This document shows, piece by piece, positions 20,426-38,825 of a stretch of 64,000 bases of DNA. Below the pieces are notes generated by a model. It was given only the letters and a program-made list of their open reading frames with translations, was not told the origin of the DNA and searched no databases. Source of the stretch: Neodontobutis hainanensis (taxonomy: Eukaryota; Chordata; Actinopteri; Gobiiformes; Odontobutidae); the NCBI GenBank assembly GCA_024349245.1, contig JALDNG010001345.1, positions 42,481 through 106,480 of the forward strand, in the 5' to 3' direction. Position 1 is the stretch's first letter. Each line of letters begins with the position of its first letter. The translations under genes and the position numbers were made by a program.

Positions 20426-21684
20426 TGTTGATAGAGATAGTTTAAGAAATCTAAATCTTTGGGAAAATGGAGTGTTGCCGTTTAATTAACCCTTTCATGC
20501 ATAGTGGTCACTACAGTTGACAGCTATTTAAAAACTCTTTTCTTGTATGTGCATGGGTTCTGACTGAGATGTTGCATATAATCCACTTCAATGGACGCTA
20601 ATGCGTTAGTCTGTTACACTGCCACCCATTGGTCAGCCACTGTAAGTGTCAAAATAATCCTTGAAACCAAGATGGCCGACAGAAAGCCAGACAGGCCGAC
20701 CACCTCAGGAATATCTTGCCAATCCTTTCATAGTAGGAGACCATTGGAGGTAAAAAAAATATGACAACATTCATAGACATACATAAGAAAGGCTAGATGT
20801 CTCACGGCGCAGTCTCCGACGGCATCACCGGCGGCCATCTTGAAGCAGGCAAGCTTCCTATCGGACTCCATGGTACCTGATGTAAGGTGAGTGATCTGCA
20901 CGAACATAAATACTTTTATCTCGCTGAAATCTTGACGGATTTACAAAATGTTTGATTTCTTACAAACGTTAATAATGTGGCTATAATTCTGGATGCGTGA
21001 ACATGTTGAAATTGCAGCTTTTCTTTTCGAAAGACGACTTAATCGTGCAGCATAGTTGTGTATCACGGCTAACGTTACTTGTGCAAGTTATCAAGGCTGA
21101 GACCACCATCGAGCTGTTCAGTTATAGTTTTACTGACACCAATAACGATTTTATGACAACCAATTTTTTTTTTTATCTATATTACAGTCATTGTGAATGT
21201 GGTTGTAGTTATTAGCTGGCTTTGAATGAGACCTAACGTTAGTAGTTACAGTTGAGCTGCTACCCAGCAATTTTACATCAGTGGGAGAGGCAGAATTGCT
21301 CTTTCTTTTCAATATAACTTAAGTTGCACATGATTTCCAATCGGTTTGGTTTGTTAAAAACATCTTATTATTTTTATTTTTGTAAAATGTGTTTTCTGAA
21401 GACATGCACATTAACCTAACCCTAAGACATACACAGTACCTGGAAGTGTCACAAACCATTTTGAGTATATAGAAAAATGCCTGTATTTGTATCTGTTTGC
21501 CGAATTTATCACCACTGATACAGTCTGAACTGTATGATAATGAGATGCAACTTAATTTATATGGAAAGATCATTCAGGGGTGGCTAGTTCAGTTCTAGTT
21601 TTTTTTAAGCATAAAACATTTTTAAAGCATGTATTTAATATCTGTGTACTATACTCCATATATCTTTTTTTTTTTTTTTTTAAG

Positions 21685-21875
21685 GTGGCTGGAATAACAA
21701 CCCTAATGCCAGCCAGTTCAAGTACATCTTCAGGAAGCTGATGGCCCGGTGTGGGGTTGTTAAACCATGCAGAGGCAATGTGACAGCACAGGATGACACA
21801 GAGTCCCTCCCAGCTGTCATTGTCACCTCTACAAGCCTGTCAGCTGTAGATATGTCCTCTGCAACAAATGAATAA
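21685..21875 (+). pseudogene. P-like transposase C-terminal exon remnant, copy 2
   Basis: Identical reading to 16192-16382 (GGWNNNPNASQF..., ending TAA) after a T-tract and AAG acceptor. Confidence 0.6.
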
Positions 21876-22515
21876 ATAGACTTTTGTGTAATTATTCCAT
21901 ATTTTGTGTAGTAATTCTATATCAGAACCCTGATATACAATCCAAATAGTCTACAAGAAACTTCAGAGTGTTACCAAGAGGTTACCACACAGTAAGCCTT
22001 TATTATGTAGCCTATGTCTATGTTTTGGGTAACCAAAAGTCCTATGGGGAGTTTTGATAGGGCATTTTACAAAACGCATGAGCATACCTTGGCAAATCAA
22101 TGGTCTAAAGTACTCATATTTCATTCTATATGGATCTGCTTTTGTACACAGCTTTACAAGACCTGGTGCTTGGACTCAGTTGTGTTTCTAAAGTCATATC
22201 AAGAGACCTAGAAGCTGAAATGTGGTCAGATGAGATGCTTGTTATCCAACAGAAAGAAAAACAATATTCTAGCCTCTATAACTCTGTGCAAGTACTTCAC
22301 ATAATTATTCTGATTGTTTCCTAAGAAACTACAGGGTCTCAGTTTTCTAAAGAGGTCAGGCATTTGATGGTAGGCAAAAATAGCTGGGAACAGTGATCTC
22401 TGAAGTAGGCGCAGTGCAATGTCAAGGGAAAAGCCTAGTAAATGGCCCAATCCTCAAGAAGTTAAAATAAACATAATAATTCAAATTATTTTATTATAAT
22501 ATTAACATTATAAAA

Positions 22516-22575
<60 letters not shown>
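22516..22575. repeat. (TG)n(TA)n microsatellite, copy 2
   Basis: Duplicate of 17024-17085 with a slightly shorter run. Confidence 0.95.
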
Positions 22576-22578
<3 letters not shown>

Positions 22579-23210
22579 TTCATTACTTGGGCGTGTGTGT
22601 ATATTCATTGCATCTCTATGTTCTGTTCAATGTTATTTTCATATGGAAGTCCATGGTTATAATTATTCATAAGTATGCAGTGTCATAAGTATATCTCTGA
22701 CGTTTATAACAAACTAGACTGTTTAAAAATCGGTAGAAAATTTAGCAAGTTATGGTTATTTAAAAGTACATGCACCATTAAAACACAATGTTACGAGTGA
22801 GCAAGCTGCCTGTCACAAGATGGCCGCCAGTTGCGGACGTCGACCTCCATTGGCGACAGCGCGGACGAGACATCTAGCCTTTCTTATGTATGTCTATGAC
22901 AACATTGAGTAGGAGCTAAAGAAACATAGCATTGTCAAATTTTCAAAGTATTGATTTTATCTTGGGAGGAAATTTGGATTATTTATCTGTCCACTAATTT
23001 GGACATCATGCATTGTTGGTTATATTTCAACAACAATTAATTTTATTATCAGAACTTTGTTTATATTGTAAATAATATAGTTGCAGTACCTTTTTGGCTG
23101 TAAATCAATCTATGTATGTTATTACAATGTAATTAGCAGTTTTGTAACAAAAACTTTGTGCAAATAAGTTCTATTATGTGAATAATAGAACTTGTATATA
23201 TATTTTGTAG

Positions 23211-23608
23211 AGTTCAAGTGCAGAGCGTGATAGAAAGGCCTACAGGATAGTTGAGCAAATCCCATCCGGTTCAAGTGAGAATGAAGCTAGTAGCAGTGAT
23301 AAAGAATGGCTGCCAGAAAAAGAAGCATTAGCCAGTAGTGACAGTGAAACTGAGGATGCTGAGGAAGTTGAGTGTGAGGATGCTGAGGAAGTTGAGTGTG
23401 AGGATGCTGAGGGAGTTGAGTGTGAGGATGCTGAGGGAGTTGAGTGTGAGGATGCTGAGGAAGTTGAGTGTGAGGATGCTGAGGAAATTGAGTGTGAGGA
23501 TGCTGAGGGAGTTGAGTGTGAGGATGCTGAGGGAGTTGAGTGTGAGGATGCTGAGGGAGTTGAGTGTGAGGATGCTGAGGAAATTGAGTGTGAGGATGCT
23601 GAGGAGTT
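23211..23608 (+). pseudogene. piggyBac transposase N-terminal acidic remnant, copy 2
   Basis: Same SSSAERDRKAYR start after a GTAG acceptor. The frame runs into the E-D-A-E repeats and is lost at the first 23-base unit near 23600, earlier in the array than in copy 1. Confidence 0.55.
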
Positions 23609-24232
23609 GAGTGTGAGGATGCTGAGGGAGTTGAGTGTGAGGATGCTGAGGGAGTTGAGTGTGAGGATGCTGAGGAGTTGAGTGTGAGGATGCTGAGGAG
23701 TTGAGTGTGAGGATGCTGAGGGAGTTGAGTGTGAGGATGCTGAGGAGTTGAGTGTGAGGATGCTGAGGAGTTGAGTGTGAGGATGCTGAGGGAGTTGAGT
23801 GTGAGGATGCTGAGGGAGTTGAGTGTGAGGATGCTGAGGGAGTTGAGTGTGAGGATGCTGAGGGAGTTGAGTGTGAGGATGCTGAGGAGTTGAGTGTGAG
23901 GATGCTGAGGAGTTGAGTGTGAGGATGCTGAGGGAGTTGAGTGTGAGGATGCTGAGGGAGTTGAGTGTGAGGATGCTGAGGAGTTGAGTGTGAGGATGCT
24001 GAGGAGTTGAGTGTGAGGATGCTGAGGAGTTGAGTGTGAGGATGCTGAGGGAGTTGAGTGTGAGGATGCTGAGGGAGTTGAGTGTGAGGATGCTGAGGAG
24101 TTGAGTGTGAGGATGCTGAGGAGTTGAGTGTGAGGATGCTGAGGGAGTTGAGTGTGAGGATGCTGAGGAGTTGAGTGTGAGGATGCTGAGGAGTTGAGTG
24201 TGAGGATGCTGAGGAGTTGAGTGTGAGGATGC
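23352..24232. repeat. 24/23-bp minisatellite in piggyBac remnant, copy 2
   Basis: Nearly the same total length as 17861-18740, but the order of 24- and 23-base units differs. The array has therefore rearranged since the duplication, or the two copies are alleles. Confidence 0.96.
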
Positions 24233-24847
24233 ACCACCTAAAATAGCTCAAGAACAGAACAAAATAAGTTATATTTGGAAAACAAAAATCAGACAAGTGT
24301 TAGATGTACTTGAGGCTTTGTGCCCTGGGTGCTTTGGAAGTTTTCATACACGATAGAATTAGCTAAATTTCGTCTAAAAATGTGTTTAAAAAACTGATGA
24401 CAATATTTTTGATAAAATATGTTCAAAATGGAAGAGTTTAGTAATTTTGTAATGCATTGAGCAGTGTTAGAACCTAAAAACTTAAATGCATGCAGTCCAC
24501 CTGAGTGGACAGGTGAAGAACTCATTGAGCGTTACAAGTAAAAAAAAAAAGTGCAGTTTTTCTTTATTTATGCCCAAAGGGTAATAAAAGCACTGTGAAA
24601 AAATCTTGACTGTGGCTTTCATAATTCATGCATGAAAGGGTTAACAGCAACAGGTTTCCTTGCGTTATAAAATGTATGTTTTCATTACTTTCTGTGGAGG
24701 TTTTATTCTCCAACCAGTTGGGGGCAGCATATCACTGACCGGGCCTAGTCTGCCCATAATTAAAAGAAGAAGAGCTAATTTCCTTTGCTGCAACTTTGTG
24801 CCTACGTCATATCCGTCGCACGGCCTTCTCCCAGAGTTTTAGCCAAG

Positions 24848-30473
<5,626 letters not shown>

Positions 30474-31289
30474 GTAACTACAGCAGGAGTTTACAGTCTC
30501 AGTGAAATGAATCTCAGAATAAGGAGCAGTAACTCGTCTGAGGTCGGACCCTCTGAGTTTAAAGTGTTAAACCAGAGCTGTAGTTGAGTTCAGGAGCAGG
30601 CGGGTCCACAGACTCTGTCCTGAACAGACACAAATGGAACTTAATAAAGTGATTAGAACTCCACGAGGATCACAGCCGGAGAGGTTTAAACAGTCTCTAA
30701 TCGGTTTAAAGATGTGACTTTCTGCGTCACTGTGAGATACATATTTATGAAAGAGAGAACTACAGGACACTGTTGTGGCTAATGCTGCTGTTGGCTCCAG
30801 AGCAGACAGTAAAGGCGACAGTAAAGACACTGCAGTAAAGACACTGCAGCGGCGTGCTTTTAGTGATTTGTAAATGATCCAGGAGGCTCTGTGTGACTCT
30901 GGTTCATGGCAGTGGGGCGAGGACCACTGCTGCGGCGTTAACGTTCTTTAAAGGTAGAAAGCACACTTGTGACTTCAGATCACGTTTCGTTTTAAATAAA
31001 GTGCAGTCGGTTTATTTCTGTCGATTAGTCATAATCAATAATATCCATATTTAAACTTCTCTTAGACTTCATCTTCAGTTGTTCTGGAATAAAACAGTTT
31101 GAGCTGGTGTATGGAGACAGAGGAATACTGCTGCTGCTCTGTGGTAAAATAATGCATTACAATTACATTTGTATGTCCAGAAATCTGTTTACAAAAGTAA
31201 ATTGAGAAAACCTGTTCAAATCCACCTAAAACCTGTTGTAGTCACAATAAAGTATTCCTCCCGTTACTTGTGCGTGACAGAAGAAATAT
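30474..31289. other. Downstream intron or 3' region of lemd3; nothing recognised
   Basis: Unique sequence without a convincing exon. The phrase AACCTGTTCAAATCCACC near 31210 is a single copy of the 21-bp repeat that is expanded at 32875-35040. Confidence 0.5.
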
Positions 31290-32480
31290 GAATCTGTCTT
31301 TATGGAGCCTGAGCAGTGTTAGACTCAACACAGAGGAAATAGAACTCTGACTCTGTGTTTTTAGGGTCTTTATGGAGCCTGAGCAGTGTTAGACTCAACA
31401 CAGGTGAAACAGAACTCTGACTCTGTGTTTTAGGGTCTTTATGCAGCCTGAGCAGTGTTAGACTCAACACAGAGGAAATAGAACTCTGACTCTTTGTTTC
31501 TGCAGGGTCTTTATGGAGCCTGAGCAGTGTTAGACTCAACACAGAGGAAACAGAACTCTGACTCTTTGTGTCTTGGGTCTTTATGGAGCCTGAGCAGTGT
31601 TAGACTCAGCACAGAGGCAACAGAACTCTGACTCTGTGTTTTAGGGTCTTTATGCAGCCTGAGCAGTGTTAAACTCAACACAGGTGAAACAGAACTCTGA
31701 CTCTGTGTTTTAGGGTCTTTATGCAGCCTGAGCAGTGTTAGACTCAGCACAGAGGCAACAGAACTCTGACTCTGTGTTTTAGGGTCTTTATGCAGCCTGA
31801 GCAGTGTTAAACTCAACACAGGTGAAACAGAACTCTGACTCTGTGTTTTTAGGGTCTTTATGGAGCCTGAGCAGTGTTAGACTCAACACAGAGGCAACAG
31901 AACTCTGACTCTGTGTTTTAGGGTCTTTATGCAGCCTGAGCAGTGTTAAACTCAACACAGGTGAAACAGAACTCTGACTCTGTGTTTTAGGGTCTTTATG
32001 CAGCCTGAGCAGTGTTAGACTCAACACAGAGGAAACAGAACTCTGACTCTGTGTGTCTTCGGGTCTTTATGGAGCCTGAGCAGTGTTAGACTCAACACAG
32101 GTGAAACAGAACTCTGACTCTTTGTGTTTTCAGGGTCTTTATGGAGCCTGAGCAGTGTTAAACTCAACACAGAGGAAATAGAACTGACTCTGTGTGTCTT
32201 TAGGGTCTTCATGTTGACTGAGCAGTGTTAAACTCAACACAGAGGAAATAGAACTGACTCTGTGTGTCTTCAGGGTCTTCATGTTGAGCTGAGCAGTGTT
32301 AAACTCAACACAGAGGAAATAGAATTCTGACTCTGTGTCTTCAGGGTCTTTATGGAACCCAAGCAGTGTTAAACTCAACACAGGTGAAACAGAACTCTGA
32401 CTCTATGTTTCTTCAGGGTCTTTATGGAGCCTGAGCAGTGTTAAACTCAACACAGGTGAAACAGAACTCTGACTCTTTGT
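31290..32480. repeat. ~69-bp minisatellite, ~17 units
   Basis: Units share GGGTCTTTATGCAGCC, GAGCAGTGTTA, ACTCAACACAG and AACTCTGACTCTGTG. Unit length varies by a few bases. Decayed units continue to about 32590. Minus-strand frames (VLSLTLLRLHKDP) are shadows. Confidence 0.95.
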
Positions 32481-32874
32481 CTCCCTGACTCCACAGCGCC
32501 TCCCTGTCCCTCCTGAGAACTCCACCTCCCTCTGTTGTTCCAGCAGTGTTACTCCTCCGTGCAGAACTCTGACTCTGTGAGGGTCTTCCTGAGCAGGCGA
32601 GCTCAAACGGCTGCATGAGTTATTATTGGATTTTTATTTTCGGGGTCTAAAGACATGAAACACTTAAAGAGCTGTAACACAGAGGAGAGGCACAAGCTTG
32701 TATGAAATCTAAATCTAAGCTGATGTTTATGCTGCTTCACTGCAGGTCGTACCAAGAACACTCCTGAGGGTTTTAAAGTCTGTCTGTGTTTGTAACGAGC
32801 TCTAGCAGCAGACCTCTTCATCTCAGATTAAAGTCCTCATTTAAGCATTCACAGTTGTCCACTCACATCTCCAC

Positions 32875-35040
32875 CTGTCCATCCATCTAAAACCTGTTCT
32901 AATCCATCTAAAACCTGTTCTTATAAACCTGTTCAAATCCATCTAAAACCTGTTCAAATCCATCTAAAACCTGTTCAAATCCATCTAAAACCTGTTCAAA
33001 TCCATCTAAAACCTGTTCAAATCCATCTAAAACCTGTTCAAATCCATCTAAAACCTGTTCAAATCCATCTAAAACCTGTTCAAACACATCTAAAACCTGT
33101 TCAAATCCATCTAAAACCTGTTCAAATCCATCTAAAACCTGTTCAAATCCATCTAAAACCTGTTCAAATCCATCTAAATCCTGTTCAAATCCATCTAAAA
33201 CCTGTTCAAATCCATCTAAAACCTGTTCAAATCCATCTAAAACCTGTTCAAATCCATCTAAAACCTGTTCAAATCCATCTAAAACCTGTTCAAATCCATC
33301 TAAAACCTGTTCAAATCCATCTAAAACCTGTTCAAATCCATCTAAAACCTGTTCAAATCCATCTAAAACCTGTTCAAATCCATCTAAAACCTGTTCAAAT
33401 CCATCTAAAACCTGTTCAAATCCATCTAAAACCTGTTCAAATCCATCTAAAACCTGTTCAAATCCATCTAAAACCTGTTCAAATCCATCTAAAACCTGTT
33501 CAAATCCATCTAAACCTGTTCAAATCCATCTAAAACCTGTTCAAATCCATCTAAAACCTGTTCAAATCCATCTAAAACCTGTTCAAACACATCTAAAACC
33601 TGTTCAAACACATCTAAAACCTGTTCAAATCCATCTAAAACCTGTTCAAATCCATCTAAAACCTGTTCAAATCCATCTAAAACCTGTTCCAAATCCATCT
33701 AAAACCTGTTCAAATCCATCTAAAACCTGTTCAAACCCATCTAAAACCTCTTCAAACCCATCTAAAACCTCATGTTCAAACCCATCTAAAACCTATTCAA
33801 ACCATCTAAAACCTATTCAAACCCATCTAAAACCTGTTCAAACCCATCTAAAACCTGTTCAAATCCATCTAAAACTGTTCAAATCCATCTAAAACCTGTT
33901 CAGATCCACCTAAAACCTGTTCAGATCCATCTAAAACCTGTTCAAATCCATCTAAAACCTGTTCAAATCCATCTAAAACCTGTTCAAATCCATTTAAAAC
34001 CTGTTCAAATCCATCTAAAACCTGTTCAAATCCATCTAAAACCTGTTCAAATCCATCTAAAACCTGTTCAAACACATCTAAAACCTGTTCAAATCCATCT
34101 AAAACCTGTTCAAATCCATCTAAAACCTGTTCAAATCCATCTAAAACCTGTTCAAATCCATCTAAATCCTGTTCAAATCCATCTAAAACCTGTTCAAATC
34201 CATCTAAAACCTGTTCAAATCCATCTAAAACCTGTTCAAATCCATCTAAAACCTGTTCAAATCCATCTAAAACCTGTTCAAATCCATCTAAAACCTGTTC
34301 AAATCCATCTAAAACCTGTTCAAATCCATCTAAAACCTGTTCAAATCCATCTAAAACCTGTTCAAATCCATCTAAAACCTGTTCAAACACATCTAAAACC
34401 TGTTCAAATCCATCTAAAACCTGTTCAAATCCATCTAAAACCTGTTCAAATCCATCTAAAACCTGTTCAAATCCATCTAAAACCTGTTCAAATCCATCTA
34501 AAACCTGTTCAAATCCATCTAAAACCTGTTCAAATCCATCTAAAACCTGTTCAAACACATCTAAAACCTGTTCAAACACATCTAAAACCTGTTCAAATCC
34601 ATCTAAAACCTGTTCAAATCCATCTAAAACCTGTTCAAATCCATCTAAAACCTGTTCAAATCCATCTAAAACCTGTTCAAATCCATCTAAAACCTGTTCA
34701 AATCCATCTAAAACCTGTTCAAACCCATCTAAAACCTGTTCAAACCCATCTAAAACCTGTTCAAACCCATCTAAAACCTATTCAAACCCATCTAAAACCT
34801 ATTCAAACCCATCTAAAACCTGTTCAAACCCATCTAAAAACTGTTCAAACCCATCTAAAAACTGTTCAAATCCATTTAAAAACCTGTTCAGATCCACCTA
34901 AAACCTGTTCAGATCCACCTAAAACCTGTTCAGATCCACCTAAAACCTGTTCAAATCCACCTAAAACCTGTTCAAACCCATTTAAAAACCTGTTCAAATC
35001 CATTTAAAAACCTGTTCAAATCCATTTAAAAACCTGTTCA
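32875..35040. repeat. 21-bp minisatellite, ~103 units
   Basis: The unit reads AAATCCATCT + AAAACCTGTT + C, very homogeneous in the middle (33000-34700) and more diverged at both edges. There are no spacers, so it is not a CRISPR array. The minus-strand frame DGFEQVL is a by-product of the 21-base period. Confidence 0.97.
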
Positions 35041-36000
35041 GTCGTATTTAAAGGGAGCTCTGTGAGTACTTGGCCTGGCTTGGGCGGTAGGTGTGAGTAG
35101 AGTTCAGCCGGATCCTGCTGCAGGACAGTGTCTTTGTGAACTCTAAATCTAGAGGCTGTCATGTTTAATGCAGAACACACAGAGCTTTCTTCCTGAACAC
35201 GCTGCTTATGGCTCATCTCTGTCAGCTGCTGCTGGAGCTCATGTTTACAGCCAGACTTCAACAATCCCACTTTAACAGAAAACGTCAGAGTCGTCTGTCG
35301 TCTTCGTTTTTTATCCAGTTTTCTCTCAAAACCATTACCTGTTTATAACATTAATAAAAGCCCTTCATTTGTATAATATACCACTTTATTTATCCTCAAA
35401 CTCCAGAGTTGTTGCTGCTGGGTTTTCAGAAAACTGAGGTACCTGATTATATTCAACACTAATGTTTATTGTTTGAGTGCTTTTGTGAAATGTTTTGTTT
35501 GTGGTTCTTTGAGGCTCAGAAGCAGTTTCCAGCAGGATAAGAGCAGTCTGTGTCGCAGGAAAAGCACATTTTAAACAAAACCATTGTCATTTTAAAGCAC
35601 ATTCTTTTAAAACCGATTAACAGTCCGTCTAGGGCAGTGTTCTTCCAGTGGCTCTTTGTATTCTCTAAAGAAATGGATCAAGAAACGGTGTCATGACTGA
35701 GTTTAATAGTTTAGGAGTCGTTTCAGTCGTTTCCTTCCTCGGCTCCAGCAGCACAGCCTCCTTTCCTGCTTTTGATTGGATTTAAAAATGTAAACCTGAA
35801 CCAAGTCGTCACATCCAAATCCTTTCTAGACCCGAGTTAAACTAAGGTCAGTGTCGGACCAGTGTCTCTCTCTATTAAAGTCCTTCACGTTAAAGTCTAG
35901 AGCTTGTATTAAAGTCTTTATTTCCCACAGATATTTGTAATTACATTATTTATTCAACTTTTCCTCAAATCCAACTAAAATACATTTACATACTTTACAT
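35041..36000. other. Unique intergenic or intronic sequence; no feature seen
   Basis: Sequence between minisatellites without a recognisable exon, RNA or element. A short minus ORF at 35016-35270 has no domain. A continuation of lemd3 could run through here but I found no exon. Confidence 0.45.
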
Positions 36001-36004
36001 TTTC

Positions 36005-36430
36005 TCTAAACCGGGTCTAAACCAGGTCTAACCAGCTCTAAACCGGGTCTAAACTGGGACTAAACCAGGTCTAAACCAAAACTTAACCGGATCTAAACCA
36101 AGAATAAACCAGGTCTAAACCGGGACTAAACCAAGACTTAACCAGGTCTAAACCAGGACTAAACCGAGACTTAACCGGATCTAAACCAGGTCTAAACCGG
36201 GTCTAAACCAGGACTAAACCGGGACTAAACCAAGACTTAACCAGGTCTAAACCGGGACTAAACCATGTCTAAACCAGGTCTAACCAGCTCTAAACCGGGT
36301 CTAAACCAGGTCTAAACCAAAACTTAACCGGATCTAAACCAGGTCTAAACCGGGTCTAAACTGGGACTAAACCATGTCTAACCAGGACTAACCGACTAAA
36401 CCAAGACTAAACCGGTCTAAACCAAGACTT
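36005..36430. repeat. Degenerate ~12-bp repeat (TAAACCAGGTCT family)
   Basis: Interspersed TAAACCAGGTCT, TAAACCGGGACT and TAACCGGATC words with period near 12. Same family as 45305-45812, and the reverse complement of 37855-38275. Confidence 0.85.
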
Positions 36431-36584
36431 AGTCATTAAAAGTGTTAAAACAGATTTTAAGTCGACCTCTCATTAAAAGCGACTTTGTGATATTCTGAAA
36501 AAAACTAAAGCTTTAATTCTTTTCAGAAAGTGTTCAAGCATGGCACAAGGAGAGGTTTTATGTGGCCCTCTGCTGTTGAAGTCC

Positions 36585-37395
36585 GACTAAAACCAGTTCA
36601 AATCTCAATGAAAGCAGTGTAAAGCCGACTAAAACCAGTTCAAATCTCAATGAAACCAGTGTAAAGCCGACTAAAACCAGTTCAAATCTCAATGAAACCA
36701 GTGTAAAGCCGACTAAAACCAGTTCAAATCTCAATGAAACCAGTGTAAAGCCGACTAAAACCAGTTCAAATCTCAATGAAAGCAGTGTAAAGCCGACTAA
36801 AACCAGTTCAAATCTCAATGAAACCAGTGTAAAGCCGACTAAAACCAGTTCAAATCTCAATGAAACCAGTGTAAAGCCGACTAAAACCAGTTCAAATCTC
36901 AATGAAACCAGTGTAAAGCCGACTAAAACCAGTTCAAATCTCAATGAAACCAGTGTAAAGCCGACTAAAACCAGTTCAAATCTCAATGAAAGCAGTGTAA
37001 AGCCGACTAAAACCAGTTCAAATCTCAATGAAACCAGTGTAAAGCCGACTAAAACCAGTTCAAATCTCAATGAAACCAGTGTAAAGCCGACTAAAACCAG
37101 TTCAAATCTCAATGAAAGCAGTGTAAAGCCGACTAAAACCAGTTCAAATCTCAATGAAACCAGTGTAAAGCCGACTAAAACCAGTTCAAATCTCAATGAA
37201 ACCAGTGTAAAGCCGACTAAAACCAGTTCAAATCTCAATGAAAGCAGTGTAAACGACTAAAACCAGTTCAAATCTCAATGAAACCAGTGTAAAGCCGACT
37301 AAAACCAGTTCAAATCTCAATGAAACCAGTGTAAAGCCGACTAAAACCAGTTCAAATCTCAATGAAACCAGTGTAAAGCCGATTAAAACCAGTTC
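36585..37395. repeat. 42-bp minisatellite, ~20 units
   Basis: Unit: GTAAAGCCGACTAAAACCAG, then TTCAAATCTCAATGAAACCA and GT; units differ mainly at one base (CCAGTGT versus GCAGTGT). The half CTAAAACCAGTTCAAATC matches the 21-bp repeat of 32875-35040 closely, so this looks like a dimer of a diverged 21-mer. Confidence 0.96.
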
Positions 37396-37786
37396 ACATT
37401 AGATTTTTATTCAGAAAAGTGGCTACAGTGTAAATATTTAGCATCTCTTTCACAAACGACTGGAGGTCTAACTTTTAAAGATGATTCTTCTGGAGCTGAA
37501 ACGACTCGACTGTGCCTTAAATCTGCTTTTTCCTGAACTGAGAATGCGCAGACATTAAAAGCACTGCAGCGGTTTTATTTCAACCAAAAACTTTATTTAT
37601 TCCTAAATCATGGTCATGTTCTCACTTAAACGTTTATCTATTTTTGTATTTTGCTCTGATTGGATTTGAAAACTGTATTTTGTGTAAAGAATGTATATTG
37701 ATCCAATTGTAACATGTGCTCATTATTTCTGCAGCTGTTGTGTCAGAGCCGGACCCAAGAGGTTCATGTAACTGTACAAGCTTCAA

Positions 37787-37792
37787 ATTAAA
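37787..37792 (+). terminator. Possible polyadenylation signal (ATTAAA)
   Basis: ATTAAA at 37787 lies about 500 bases before the msrb3 promoter-like region and could end lemd3 transcription. Weak, because the lemd3 last exon is not located. Confidence 0.25.
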
Positions 37793-37854
37793 GGTTTAAT
37801 AGGGTTTTTACCCCGACTCTGGGCTCTGTCTTTAGACTTTAACCTTCAGACTCA

Positions 37855-38275
37855 TTTAGACCTGGTTTAGGCCTGGTTTAGTCCTGGTTTAGACTTGGTT
37901 CAGACCTGGTTTAGACCTGGTTTAGACTTGGATTAGACCTGGATTAGACCTGGTTTAGACTGATTTAGACCTGGTTTAAACCTGGTTTAGTCCTGGTTTA
38001 GGCCTGGTTTAGACTTGGTTCAGACCTGGTTTAGGCCTGGTTCGGACCTGGTTTAGTCCTGCTTTAGTTCTGGTTTAGACCTGGTTTAGGCCTGGTTTAG
38101 GCCTGGTTTAGGCCTGGTTCGGACCTGGTTTAGTCCTGCTTTAGACCTGGTGCAGACCTGGTTTGGTCCTGGTTTAGACCTGGTTTAGACCTGGTTTAGG
38201 CCTGGTTCGGACCTGGTTTAGTCCTGCTTTAGACCTGGTGCAGACCTGGTTTAGTCCTGGTTCAGACCTGGTTTT
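37855..38275. repeat. 12-bp repeat (CTGGTTTAGACC family), inverse orientation
   Basis: Units such as CTGGTTTAGACC, CTGGTTTAGGCC and CTGGTTTAGTCC. This is the reverse complement of the TAAACCAGGTCT word repeated at 36005-36430 and 45305-45812. Confidence 0.92.
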
Positions 38276-38295
38276 ATTTTTAGTCCCGTTTCCGG

Positions 38296-38370
38296 TCACG
38301 TCATGAGGTCACTTCCTGTCGCTGTCCGTAACTGACGCCGGCCGAACATCAGAGGCTCGTTTCCATAAAG
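38296..38370 (+). promoter_or_regulatory. msrb3: Probable msrb3 promoter and non-coding first exon
   Basis: A CpG-richer stretch (TGACGCCGGCCGAAC near 38333) contains CACTTCCTGTCG, an ETS-like site, and ends CATAAAG followed by GTGATG at 38371, a plausible splice donor. It lies upstream of the coding exon at 40778 and after the last lemd3 sequence. No transcript evidence is available. Confidence 0.4.
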
Positions 38371-38825
38371 GTGATGTCCGCTGCCACCGGGCTTTTATTT
38401 ATTTTAACTTGTCTTTAAGGCAGTTTTCAGTCTCAGCTCATGATTCTGACTCGGTTCGGTCCAGTTTTTCCCCGAAAAGACTCCAGAACACGTCTTACGT
38501 CGCACTTTTGTTCCTGTTTTCCTCCGGTACGTAATGTGTCCAGTGTGTTTGTTCTTACATCAGATTAATAAAGCTCTGTAACAGATAAAGTTATTTTCGA
38601 GTGAGTTAAAGAGGCCTGGAACATGTCCAGGATTAACCCGAGACTCAGTGTCACATTTCCATTCGTTTCTGTGAGAGTTCATTTAAAGGTAAAGTTAATT
38701 GAGTTAAATTAGTTAGTTTTCAGACTGTTGTGCAGCTTTTGTAAGAGTTTGGCTTGTCTTGGTGCTAAATATGGAGTTGTCTTACATTTGTTAGTTTTAC
38801 CTAAATAACAATTAAATATGTTTCA

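Larger units (their letters stand above)
20772..22898 (+). mobile_element. P-element-like transposon nested in piggyBac, copy 2
   Basis: Target duplication ACAACATT at 20764-20771 and 22899-22906, with the same inverted ends. Coding remnant at 21685-21875. Confidence 0.72.
20490..24640 (+). mobile_element. piggyBac-like transposon, copy 2
   Basis: TTAA at 20486-20489 and 24641-24644, with the same inverted CCCTTTCATGCAT ends as copy 1. It was copied by the segmental duplication, not a separate insertion, because flanks and nested element are identical in position. Confidence 0.8.

Noticed and set aside
32875..35040. Possible CRISPR-like array
   Set aside because: Contiguous 21-bp units with no spacers in an animal genome; a minisatellite.
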